Of a stretch of DNA of 40,527 nt, positions 33,498 through 40,527 are shown in pieces (the first letter of the stretch is position 1; every line of letters begins with the position of its first letter). The stretch is taken from contig NZ_JAGHQP010000018.1 in NCBI RefSeq assembly GCF_017744255.1, positions 1 through 40,527 on the forward strand, read 5' to 3'. Source of the DNA: Brevundimonas sp. A19_0. Its GTDB lineage: Bacteria; Pseudomonadota; Alphaproteobacteria; Caulobacterales; Caulobacteraceae. The position numbers were made by a program, and so were the translations under genes. The notes below the pieces were generated by a model. The model saw only the letters and a program-made list of their open reading frames with translations, was not told the origin of the DNA and did not search any database.

Positions 33498-35113
33498 GCG
33501 GCCCGGTCCCGCCTCACGACCCCGCCGATGGCTTCCAGCAGGGCCGCCGGCGTCACCGGTTTCGACACGTGCCGGTCGGCACCAGCCTCCTTCGCCTGTT
33601 CCAGATGCTGGGGCATGGCATTGGCGCTCAGCATCAGGATGGGCAGGCGCCTTGGCGTGGCCATCGCCGCCTCGGCCGCCCGGATCGCCTGGGTCGCGGC
33701 CAGGCCGTCCATCACCGGCATCTGCATGTCCATCAGCACCACGTCATAGGCCCCCGACTCCACCTCGGCGATCGCCAGGGCGCCGTTCTCGACAATGGTC
33801 AGTTGGAACTCCGGGCCCGCCAGCATTGCCTCCACCACCCGCTGGTTCACCGGATGATCCTCGGCCAGCAGCACCCGCACCGGCGTCCCGGCCGCCCGCG
33901 CGTCGAGCTTCGGGATCGCCCGCTCTGCCCGCTCGCGCGCGACGGCCACACCGGCGTCATAGGCGTCCAGCGAGCGCGTCCGTGACAGCGGCAGCTCCAC
34001 GACGAAGCGACTGCCCTTGCCCGGAACCGACTCGGCCCGGATCTCACCGCCCATCATCTCGGTCAGCGCCTGACAGATCGACAGGCCCAGACCCGTCCCG
34101 CCAAACCGGCGCGTGATCGTGCTGTCGGCCTGGGTGAACCGGTCAAACAGGGTCCGGGCGGCCTCGGCGTCAAAGCCGACGCCCGAGTCCTGCACCACCA
34201 TCACCAGCTGGCTCACCCCCGGCTCGGGCGTATCGTCGTCGATCGTCAGGTCCAGGGCGACCTCGCCCACGTGGGTGAATTTGATGGCGTTCGACAGCAG
34301 GTTGGACAGGATCTGGCGAATGCGCCCGGCATCGGCCAGGAACCGTCCGCGCGCCGTCGGCCCCGCCCGGAAGGTAAAGCTCAGGTCCTTGGCCTCGGCC
34401 TTGGCCCGGGCTGTCGCGATCGCCCCCGCCAGCTCGTCCATGATGTCCATGTCGACCGGCACAATCTCCAGCTTGCCGGCCTCGACCTTCGAGACATCCA
34501 GAATGTCCGACACCAGCCGCTCCAGGCTTTCGCCCGACTGCGCGATCAGATCGACCAGCTCCCTCTGGCGCGGCGTCAGATTATCGCCCTGCAACGCGCC
34601 GATCAGGCCGATCACCCCGTTCAGCGGCGTGCGGATCTCATGGCTCATATTGGCCAGAAAGTCGGTCTTGGCCTGGCTGGCGGCCTCGGCGGCGATCTTG
34701 GCGGCCTCCAACTCGCGCCGGGTGGTCTCCCGCTCGGTGACATCCCGGGCCACGGCAAAGATGCGCTCCCCGTGGCGCCGCGCCTGCCACTCCAGCAGCC
34801 GGTAGCCCCCGTCCCGGTGTCGGTATCGATTGATGTATCCGCTTACAAAGCCGCCCGTATAAAGGTCCTGCGCCTGTGCGGCGGCCTTCCGGGTCGCGGC
34901 CAGGTCCTCCGGGTGCACCAGATCAAGCACCGCCCGACCGTGCAACTCCTCGGGCGCATAGCCGAGCGTCGTCTCCCAGGACCGGCTGACCCGCACGATC
35001 CGGCCCTCAAGGTCGCGGATGCACAGCATGTCGAGCGAGACATCGAAAAAGGTATCCGCCACGCCCATCTCGTCCGGGCAGGAATCAAATGCGGCAAGAG
35101 ACATGGCGGTCAT
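33494..35113 (-). CDS. Hybrid sensor histidine kinase with PAS and receiver domains
   Basis: A 539-residue cytoplasmic hybrid kinase. A PAS fold runs over about residues 17-130 (DVSLDMLCIRDLEGRIVRVS, GYAPEELHGR). A short coiled coil leads into HisKA with the phospho-His in ANMSHEIRTPLNGVIGLI (near residue 158). The ATPase has NLLSNAIKFTH, DSGVGFD and RRFGGTGLGLSIC. A C-terminal receiver has the phospho-Asp in VLMDMQMPVMDG (near 459) and Lys in HVSKP. No membrane segment or output domain is present. The ATG at 35113 is chosen over an upstream extension because it begins MTAMSLAAFDSC just before the PAS fold. No cognate regulator is adjacent. Confidence 0.92.
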   Translation of the reverse strand: MTAMSLAAFDSCPDEMGVADTFFDVSLDMLCIRDLEGRIVRVSRSWETTLGYAPEELHGRAVLDLVHPEDLAATRKAAAQAQDLYTGGFVSGYINRYRHRDGGYRLLEWQARRHGERIFAVARDVTERETTRRELEAAKIAAEAASQAKTDFLANMSHEIRTPLNGVIGLIGALQGDNLTPRQRELVDLIAQSGESLERLVSDILDVSKVEAGKLEIVPVDMDIMDELAGAIATARAKAEAKDLSFTFRAGPTARGRFLADAGRIRQILSNLLSNAIKFTHVGEVALDLTIDDDTPEPGVSQLVMVVQDSGVGFDAEAARTLFDRFTQADSTITRRFGGTGLGLSICQALTEMMGGEIRAESVPGKGSRFVVELPLSRTRSLDAYDAGVAVARERAERAIPKLDARAAGTPVRVLLAEDHPVNQRVVEAMLAGPEFQLTIVENGALAIAEVESGAYDVVLMDMQMPVMDGLAATQAIRAAEAAMATPRRLPILMLSANAMPQHLEQAKEAGADRHVSKPVTPAALLEAIGGVVRRDRAA

Positions 35114-35162
35114 ACCCGGGACACTTCTGGCGATAGGCCAAGCTTGCACACCGGGGTTAAGT

Positions 35163-35864
35163 TTACCCTGCGACGGGCGAGCCGAATTCCTTTTCAAAGC
35201 TGGACTTAAGGGCGGCATCCACCTCGTCCATGCCCGCCAGCACCCCCAGATCGTGCAGGCTGGTCACCCCGTGCTCGCGAATGCCACAGGGCACGATCCC
35301 CCCGAAATGGTCCAGGTCCGGCTCCACATTCAGGCTGATGCCGTGGAAGCTGACCCATTTGCGCACCTTCACGCCGATGGCCGCAATCTTGTCCTCGCGC
35401 GACCATCCGGGCCCCTTGCGCGTCACCCAGACGCCGACACGTCCGTCCTTGACCTCGCCTTCGACGCCGAACCCGGCCAGCGCCCCGATGATCCAGCGCT
35501 CAAGCCCCCGGACGAAGCCACGAATGTCCCGGCCGCGCTGGTCCAGGTCCAGCATCACATAGGCCACCCGCTGTCCCGGTCCGTGATAGGTGAACTGCCC
35601 GCCCCGGCCGGTCTTGTGCACCGGAAGGCGCGCGTCGATCAGGTCCTCGGGCCGGGCCGAGACGCCGGCGGTATAAAGCGGCGGGTGTTCCAGCAGCCAT
35701 ACGCGTTCCTTGGCCTCGCCTGCGCGAATGGCGGCCACCCGCGCCTCCATCTCCGCCTCGGCCTCGGCGTAGTCGACCCGCCCGGGCGTCACGCGCCATT
35801 CCACCGACCGTCCGTCGGCACGGATGAGGGCGGATCGTTCGGGGCTTAAGGCTTGCGAAAGCAT
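35163..35864 (-). CDS. lipB: Octanoyl-(acyl-carrier-protein) transferase
   Basis: A 233-residue enzyme that moves octanoyl from ACP to lipoyl-dependent proteins, the first step of lipoate synthesis. Signatures are [19 protein letters not shown] (about residues 79-97), the catalytic Lys segment [17 protein letters not shown] and the acyl-thioester Cys in [13 protein letters not shown] (near 184). The ATG at 35864 is 31 bases from the divergent fliN-like start, so the promoters must overlap. Confidence 0.95.
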   Translation of the reverse strand: MLSQALSPERSALIRADGRSVEWRVTPGRVDYAEAEAEMEARVAAIRAGEAKERVWLLEHPPLYTAGVSARPEDLIDARLPVHKTGRGGQFTYHGPGQRVAYVMLDLDQRGRDIRGFVRGLERWIIGALAGFGVEGEVKDGRVGVWVTRKGPGWSREDKIAAIGVKVRKWVSFHGISLNVEPDLDHFGGIVPCGIREHGVTSLHDLGVLAGMDEVDAALKSSFEKEFGSPVAG

Positions 35865-35895
35865 GGTGCCCCCAATGTGGCCTGCGGGGGGTCCC

Positions 35896-36192
35896 ATGCA
35901 AGCTCCATCCCAAACTTCGTCCAGTACGCCCGAGTCCGTCATGAGTCAGATCAACGCCGTCGATGTCGAAATCTCCGTCGTCCTCGGTCGCTCCGTGCTG
36001 CCCATGTCCCAGCTGCTCAAGATGGGTCGTGGCGCCGTGATTCCGCTGAACGCCACCGAGTCGGACGAGGTCTGGATTCTGGCCAACAACCATCCGATCG
36101 CGCGCGGCGAGATCTCGATCAGCGATGACCGCATCGCGATCACCGTAACCCGTCCCGCCGACGTCTACGACTTCATGGCCGGCTCGGCCTGA
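35896..36192 (+). CDS. FliN/YscQ-family (SpoA-domain) motor switch protein
   Basis: A 98-residue protein consisting of a short Ser/Thr-rich start and one SpoA domain. The family core [20 protein letters not shown] then [20 protein letters not shown] and [17 protein letters not shown] is complete and matches the C-terminal domain of FliN, a flagellar C-ring subunit. No other flagellar gene lies in the window. The start at 35896 has a G-run just upstream; ATG 35941 would keep the domain only. It could be the main FliN or a FliN paralogue with another role. Confidence 0.82.
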   Translation: MQAPSQTSSSTPESVMSQINAVDVEISVVLGRSVLPMSQLLKMGRGAVIPLNATESDEVWILANNHPIARGEISISDDRIAITVTRPADVYDFMAGSA

Positions 36193-36207
36193 CCCCGGCG
36201 GGCGGCG

Positions 36208-36786
36208 CTACTCGACCGCCTCTGTCTTCACCAGCACCGCGTCAATCGGCTGGATCACGCCATTGCTGGCCTGAACCTCGGTCCCGGACAGACGCGCGGA
36301 CGCACCGTCCGACGCCGTGACCACGATGGTCTCGCCGTCGCGGGTGAAGGTCAGCATGTCGTCGCCCATGGTCCGCATCTGCGCCTGATCGTTCCCGGAG
36401 GCGTCGATGGCGGCATTGATATCCGCCCGGCCCAGCGAGCCCGGCACGATGTGGGCGCGCACCAGCGCCGCGGCCTCGGCCGACATGGCCTCATCCTTCA
36501 GCCCGTCGGCATCGGTACCCAGAGCCGAGTCCGACGGCGCGAACACCGTATAGGGCCCGACGCCCTCCAGCGCGGTGGAGAGACCCGAATTGTCCAGCAC
36601 ATCACGGAAGCCCGCCGCATCGCCCTGATCCGACAGGGCCGCGGTCAGCGTCCGGTCTGATCGGGTCGAGGCGACCTCGACTCCGGTCGTGTCCGTCTCG
36701 GGCGCGGGGTCACAGGCCGCGAGCGACAGGCCGGCCACGCCCAGCATGGCGGCGGACAGCATCAGGGTATGAAGACGGTTGCGCAT
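36208..36786 (-). CDS. Fasciclin (FAS1) domain lipoprotein
   Basis: A 192-residue exported lipoprotein: the signal peptide ends in the lipobox LSLAAC (Cys near residue 25). A short disordered spacer is followed by a FAS1 domain with LSTALEGVGPYTVFAPSDSA (H1 motif region) and the ending NGVIQPIDAVLVK (H2). FAS1 domains mediate adhesion or binding at the cell surface. The last stretch GVIQPID replaces the usual GVIHVID. It is co-directional with the repeat protein upstream, with only 17 bases between, so the two probably form an operon. Confidence 0.9.
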   Translation of the reverse strand: MRNRLHTLMLSAAMLGVAGLSLAACDPAPETDTTGVEVASTRSDRTLTAALSDQGDAAGFRDVLDNSGLSTALEGVGPYTVFAPSDSALGTDADGLKDEAMSAEAAALVRAHIVPGSLGRADINAAIDASGNDQAQMRTMGDDMLTFTRDGETIVVTASDGASARLSGTEVQASNGVIQPIDAVLVKTEAVE

Positions 36787-36803
36787 GATGACTCTCCCCG
36801 GCC

Positions 36804-37793
36804 CTAGGCCAACAGCTGGATAACGGCCTGCACCAGCCGGGTGGTCGGATCGACCTGATAGACATAGCCGTCGCTGTACCGGTACCAGGACTGCGGACTG
36901 TCCGCGTACTGCCCGCGATACTGGTACGGCACATTGTAGACGTCATAGCCCTGCGGCATGGCCTGTCCGACGGTCCACGGCTGGCCGGTCAGCAGGGCCG
37001 CGACCGACTGGATCGCCTGCGTCTGCGGGTCCACGCCGTAAAGAACGCCGTCGGCATAGCGATAGCTGTAACGGTCATTCAGGCCGTAATACTGGCTGTA
37101 GTACTGCGGCGCGGGCTGATAGCTGTACTGCTGGGGCCAGGTGTTGCCGAGGCCGAGCGCCCCGCCCAGCGCCGGCAGCCACCCGGTCAGGCCGCCGTTC
37201 CGGTCATAGCGATACATATAGCCGTCGTCGTAGCGGTACCGGTAACCCTCGTCCCCGCGCAGCCAGTAGCCGTCGTACCGGCCCAGGGCCTCGCGCCGCA
37301 TCTGGCGGGCCTGTCCCGGTGGCAGGCAGCCATTGTTCTTCTTCGCCAATCCCGGCGGGCATCCATCGATCAGCGCCCGGCGCTCCACGCGGCCGTCGCG
37401 GAACAGGGTCACCACCGGCTCGGGCCGGTCATCACGGCCGACCGGGACCGTCACCCGGGCCCGTGCATCGGCCCGTCGATCGACATCGCGCACATCGTTG
37501 CCCCGATCCCGGGGTCGCGGCTGGACCTGGGGCGGCACCGGGCCATTGCCGTTGCCACGCGCCGCCGGAGGACCACGATCGTCCTTGCGGGCGTTGTCGT
37601 TGCCCCGACCCGGGTTGCCCCGGTTGCCGTTGCCGGGACCGTCCTGGACGCGCTCGGCGCGGGCAGACTGCCCCCGACCATTCCCGTTACCATTGCCATT
37701 GCCGTTGCCGCGATCCTGATCGGCAGCGAGGGCCGGCAGGGCCAGCGCCGCCGACAGCGCGAGGGTGGAAACCAGGGTGATGTGCGATTTCAT
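36804..37793 (-). CDS. Secreted Gly/Asn-rich protein with repeated Tyr-Asp-Gly modules
   Basis: A 329-residue exported protein (signal MKSHITLVSTLALSAALALP then ALAAD). The first 120 residues are low complexity: NGNGNGNGNGRGQ, then Arg/Asn/Gly-rich, Pro-rich and Arg/Asp-rich stretches. A conserved turn GCPPGLAKKNNGCLPPGQ (about residues 142-159), also seen in other alphaproteobacterial secreted proteins, is followed by three related modules: YRYRYDDGYMYRYD, YSYRYADGVLYGVDPQTQAI and YRYSDGYVYQVDPTTRLVQA. I do not recognise a function. Surface or extracellular structural role is only a guess. It precedes a fasciclin lipoprotein gene. Confidence 0.8.
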   Translation of the reverse strand: MKSHITLVSTLALSAALALPALAADQDRGNGNGNGNGNGRGQSARAERVQDGPGNGNRGNPGRGNDNARKDDRGPPAARGNGNGPVPPQVQPRPRDRGNDVRDVDRRADARARVTVPVGRDDRPEPVVTLFRDGRVERRALIDGCPPGLAKKNNGCLPPGQARQMRREALGRYDGYWLRGDEGYRYRYDDGYMYRYDRNGGLTGWLPALGGALGLGNTWPQQYSYQPAPQYYSQYYGLNDRYSYRYADGVLYGVDPQTQAIQSVAALLTGQPWTVGQAMPQGYDVYNVPYQYRGQYADSPQSWYRYSDGYVYQVDPTTRLVQAVIQLLA

Positions 37794-37963
37794 GGTACTC
37801 CGTCCTGTGAAAGACGCCCTTCTGTCGGGTCAGGAAACGTGATCCACCCGGCGATGTTCCGCCGACGGAGCGCCCGGACACTCCGCGACCCCGTTGCGCG
37901 AATGCGGGACGATGCCCCTTCCCTTTCCCCGCGACCTGCGCTATCGCCCCCGCTCCGATGCGA

Positions 37964-38048
37964 GCGGTCGTGGCGGAATTGGTAGACGCGCAGCGTTGAG
38001 GTCGCTGTGGGGCAACCCGTGGAAGTTCGAGTCTTCTCGACCGCACCA
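37964..38048 (+). tRNA. tRNA-Leu (anticodon GAG)
   Basis: An 85-base class II tRNA with acceptor GCGGTCG/CGACCGC, discriminator A and encoded CCA (38046-38048). The anticodon stem-loop CAGCG-TTGAGGT-CGCTG gives GAG, the variable arm is TGGGGCAACCCGT and the T arm contains AGTTCGAGTCT. It lies 60 bases upstream of mgtE on the same strand. Confidence 0.97.
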
Positions 38049-38108
38049 TCTGATATTGAAGGGCGAATCATCGGCGAATAGCTGATCTGAAATCCGGGAG
38101 GCAGCCGC

Positions 38109-39518
38109 GTGAGCACAGACGCCATCGCATCCCCGGGCCCTGAATCCGACGAGATCGAGCACATCGCGCTCGACGAGGACTATGTGCTGACGCCCGCCTT
38201 CGTGGAAAAGGTCGTCGACGCCGCCGATGACGGCGACGGCATGCGGCTGCGCGGCCTGCTGGAAGACCTGCACCCCGCCGACGTCGCCGACCTGATGGGC
38301 TTTCTGACGGCCGAGCACCGCGCGGTGGTGACCCTATGGCTGCCGCCCGAACTGCTGGCCGAGACCCTTCCCGAGCTCGACGACGGCATCCGCGAGGAGG
38401 TGCTGGAGCGCGTTCCCCACCTGACCCTGGCCGAGGCGCTGCAGGAGCTCGACTCCGACGACGCCGCCGCCGTGGTCGAGGACCTGGAGGACGACCGGCG
38501 CGAGCGCGTGCTGGCCGCCATGCCCGAGCTGGACCGCGCCGCGATCGAGAGCAGTCTCGGCTATGCGGAGGACTCCGCCGGCCGTCTGATGCAGCGCGAG
38601 GTCATGGCCGCGCCGCAGTTCTGGAGCGTCGGCGACACCATCGACCACGTCCGCGCCCAGGGCGAGGAGCTGCCGGAACTGTTCTTCGACATCTATGTCG
38701 TCGATCCGCTCAACCGGCCGGTCGGCGGGGTGGCCGTCAGCCAGCTGCTGCGCGCGCCGCGCAGCGCCGCCCTCAGCGACCTGATGGAGCCGATCAACGA
38801 GATCACCGTCGATCAGGACCAGGAAGAGGTCGCCTACGTCTTCGAGAAATATCACCTGATCTCGGCGCCGGTGATCGACTCGGCCGGGCGGCTGGTCGGC
38901 CAGATCACCGTCGACGACATCGTCAACATCATCCAGGAAGAGAACCGCGAGGACATCCTGCGCCTGGCCGGTGTGTCGGACGAGGACCGGGGCTCGTCGA
39001 TACCGGAGATCGTCCGCGGTCGCGTGCCCTGGCTGGCGATCAACCTGGGCACTGCGGTGCTGGGCGCCAGCGTCATCTCGTGGTTCGGCGCCACCCTGGA
39101 ACAGATCATCGCCCTCGCCGTGCTGATGCCGATCGTCTCGGCCATCGGCGGCAATGCCGGCACCCAGGCCCTGACCGTGACGGTGCGCGCCCTGGCCACC
39201 CGTGAACTGAACAGCTCCAACGCCGTGCGGACCTTCTGGCGCGAACTGGTGGTCGGTCTGGCCAACGGCCTGATCCTGTCGCCCCTGATCGGCATCGCCG
39301 CTGCCCTCTGGTCCGGCGACTGGCGCATCGGTGCGGTCATCTCGACCGCCATGGTCCTCAACCTGCTGGTCGCGGCCACCGTGGGCGTGCTGACGCCCCT
39401 GACCCTGTCCCGGCTCAAATTCGACCCTGCGGTCTCCTCGGCCGTGTTTGTCACGGCGACGACCGATTTCTTTGGTTTCCTGATCTTCCTCGGCCTCGCC
39501 ACCATCGTCCTGCTCTAG
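38109..39518 (+). CDS. mgtE: MgtE-family magnesium channel/transporter
   Basis: A 469-residue Mg2+ channel. The cytosolic N domain of helical repeats (about residues 15-145, ending LGYAEDSAGRLMQREVMAA) and two CBS domains (about 148-270; LISAPVIDSAGRLVGQITVD) form the Mg2+ sensor. The membrane part of five helices includes SAIGGNAGTQALTVTVRALA, the pore signature. The start is GTG 38109 with GGGAGG upstream. The 60-base gap after tRNA-Leu is too short for an M-box riboswitch, so control is probably at the protein level. Confidence 0.95.
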   Translation: MSTDAIASPGPESDEIEHIALDEDYVLTPAFVEKVVDAADDGDGMRLRGLLEDLHPADVADLMGFLTAEHRAVVTLWLPPELLAETLPELDDGIREEVLERVPHLTLAEALQELDSDDAAAVVEDLEDDRRERVLAAMPELDRAAIESSLGYAEDSAGRLMQREVMAAPQFWSVGDTIDHVRAQGEELPELFFDIYVVDPLNRPVGGVAVSQLLRAPRSAALSDLMEPINEITVDQDQEEVAYVFEKYHLISAPVIDSAGRLVGQITVDDIVNIIQEENREDILRLAGVSDEDRGSSIPEIVRGRVPWLAINLGTAVLGASVISWFGATLEQIIALAVLMPIVSAIGGNAGTQALTVTVRALATRELNSSNAVRTFWRELVVGLANGLILSPLIGIAAALWSGDWRIGAVISTAMVLNLLVAATVGVLTPLTLSRLKFDPAVSSAVFVTATTDFFGFLIFLGLATIVLL

Positions 39519-39593
39519 GCCGGAGGGCGTGGCCCGCCCCTTGCTGGATATCTGGCACGGCGAAGGTCGCCGTCTCGATTTGGGTCAATTGCG

Positions 39594-40527
39594 GTGTCTG
39601 AAGCCATCCGACACAAGATGAAGGTCTCCCGCGAGGGGGTGGTGCTCATCAAGAGCTTCGAGGGGTTCCGGGCGACCGCCACCCTCGATGCCGACGGGCG
39701 CTGGGTGATCGGCTACGGTCACCGTCTGACCGCGCGCGAGGGGCTGACCATCGGCGAGGCCGATGCCGAACTGCTGCTGCAGTACGACCTGATTCCCGTG
39801 GTCAAGGCGCTGAACGGCGCCATGGACGACGGGCGCATCCCGACGCTCAACGGCCACCAGTTCGATGCCCTGGCCAGTTTCGCCCTGTCGGTCGGTGTCG
39901 AGACCTTCATGGCCTCCGATGTGCTGGAGACCCTGACCCGGGGGGCGACCGGCGAGGCCGCCGACGCCCTGGTCCACTGGCCCCAGCCGGCCTCGCCCCA
40001 GGACGGCCTGCGCCGCCGGGCCGCTGAGCGCGCCCTGTTCATGGCCGACCCGGGTCACCCCGTGGCGCTGGCCGCCCTGCTCTCAGCCCCCCTGCCGCCG
40101 CCCGAACCCGCGCCGGCCGCAGAGCCAGAGCCGGACGACCGGGATCCGCGCGCCGAGGCCGTGGCCGCCCTGCTCGGTGAGACCGAAGCCCCCGCAGACC
40201 CGCAGCCCGACGCCGCGCCCGAGGCGCCGTCCGCGCCGGACGTCCAGATCCCGAACTTCGGCCCGGCACCGCTACAGTCCGAGGTCCCCGAGCATCCCAT
40301 GGTGGGTGAGGCGACCGACGCCCCGGCCTCCCGTCCCGAGCCGCCCGCCGCGCCGGCGCCCGCGCCTGCCCCCACGGCCGCGCCTGCGTTCCAGCGCTTC
40401 CTGCCCTATTCGGTCCAGGCCATCGGCCCCCTGCCCTTCCTGACCGCGGCCCCGGCCCCGGCCCCGATGCCCGAGCCGGCTCCGGCCCCCGTCCCCGAGC
40501 CGGAGCCGGCTCGGGCATCGGGGCCGG
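39594..40527 (+). CDS. GH24 lysozyme-like muramidase with Pro/Ala-rich tail (cut by window edge)
   Basis: At least 311 codons. An N-terminal T4/phage-type lysozyme domain of about 150 residues has the catalytic Glu in LIKSFEGFRATATLDADGRW and the motif VIGYGHRLT, then TLNGHQFDALASFALSVGVE. After about residue 165 the protein is a long low-complexity Pro/Ala/Glu stretch with a short conserved patch (QRFLPYSVQAIGPLPFLT), typical of a wall-spanning or disordered linker. The GTG at 39594 (MSEAIRHKMKVSREG) is used; ATG 39618 is the alternative. No stop is reached. It is a chromosomal muramidase rather than prophage, as no phage genes are near. Confidence 0.85.
   Translation, partial: MSEAIRHKMKVSREGVVLIKSFEGFRATATLDADGRWVIGYGHRLTAREGLTIGEADAELLLQYDLIPVVKALNGAMDDGRIPTLNGHQFDALASFALSVGVETFMASDVLETLTRGATGEAADALVHWPQPASPQDGLRRRAAERALFMADPGHPVALAALLSAPLPPPEPAPAAEPEPDDRDPRAEAVAALLGETEAPADPQPDAAPEAPSAPDVQIPNFGPAPLQSEVPEHPMVGEATDAPASRPEPPAAPAPAPAPTAAPAFQRFLPYSVQAIGPLPFLTAAPAPAPMPEPAPAPVPEPEPARASGP
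40458..40527. repeat. Perfect 28-bp inverted repeat at the right edge
   Basis: The arm 40458-40485 is the exact reverse complement of 40500-40527, with a 14-base loop between. The right arm ends on the last base of the window. It lies inside the Pro/Ala-rich tail of the lysozyme gene. The right arm departs from the PEPA pattern (ARASGP), which suggests a fold-back artefact at a contig end. Confidence 0.9.

Noticed and set aside
37680..37720. Tandem repeat locus in the Gly-Asn stretch
   Set aside because: The period is in frame and explained by NGNGNG codons of the secreted protein.
38049..38108. M-box magnesium riboswitch upstream of mgtE
   Set aside because: The gap is 60 bases, far shorter than an M-box.
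39594..40527. Prophage remnant because of the phage-type lysozyme
   Set aside because: No holin, integrase, structural gene or composition change nearby; similar muramidases are chromosomal in Caulobacterales.

Overview
The window looks like chromosomal DNA of a high-GC alphaproteobacterium, most likely Caulobacterales (Brevundimonas- or Caulobacter-like). The reasons are the strong G/C bias at third codon positions, the murA-DUF2948-UPF0262-infA-maf-RNase E/G-yacG-tRNA-Phe block, and a tRNA-His without an encoded G-1 that carries G1:U72 and A73, a hallmark of one alphaproteobacterial clade. This placement is inference; no 16S gene is present. The left edge cuts a tuf gene (usually duplicated), and the right edge stops exactly at the end of a perfect 28-bp inverted repeat, so the window may be one whole draft contig.

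Layout. 1-2200: tRNA-Tyr, tRNA-Gly and tuf form the classic tRNA-tufB operon, divergent from rlmB; next comes a HepT/MntA (HEPN/MNT) toxin-antitoxin pair. 2287-6466: terC, metG (convergent, sharing a palindromic CTAG at the stops) and a MATE efflux gene bracketed by two unusual heptanucleotide inverted-repeat elements. 6467-13641: one long minus-strand operon built around leucine/isovalerate catabolism (mccB, a methylglutaconyl-CoA-hydratase-like gene, mccA), with a DUF3667 gene, a secreted protein, a DUF1489 gene and an AT-rich membrane-protein gene fitted in. 13737-15536: a cNMP-binding patatin phospholipase. 15578-19170: tRNA-His, an M48 lipoprotein protease, an exbB-exbD-tonB energy-transduction operon and tRNA-Phe. 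19234-24328: the cell-envelope/translation block (yacG, RNase E/G, maf, infA, a small HD hydrolase, UPF0262, DUF2948, murA, a small basic protein).

24429-29446: tRNA-Thr, a secreted unknown, msrB, a secreted S41-type protease and pccA (propionyl-CoA carboxylase alpha). 29468-31700: a tightly coupled three-gene operon (DUF2975 membrane protein, Cro-like regulator, beta-lactamase-fold serine hydrolase) behind two palindromic operator candidates. 31803-37793: a BON-MscS channel, a YdeI-like protein overlapping a hybrid histidine kinase, lipB divergent from a short FliN-like protein, a fasciclin lipoprotein and a secreted tyrosine/glycine-rich repeat protein. 37964-40527: tRNA-Leu, mgtE and a GH24 lysozyme with a Pro/Ala/Glu-rich tail cut by the window end.

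Most of this is core chromosome. The parts that look accessory or unexplained are the HepT/MntA pair, the two heptamer elements, the AT-rich gene at 11361-12044, the lower-GC HD gene at 21337-21810, the DUF2975 operon, and the DGY-repeat secreted protein. No CRISPR array, insertion sequence, integrase or prophage structural gene was seen. Intergenic gaps not listed are shorter than 300 bases; the only longer one (18715-19094) is described.
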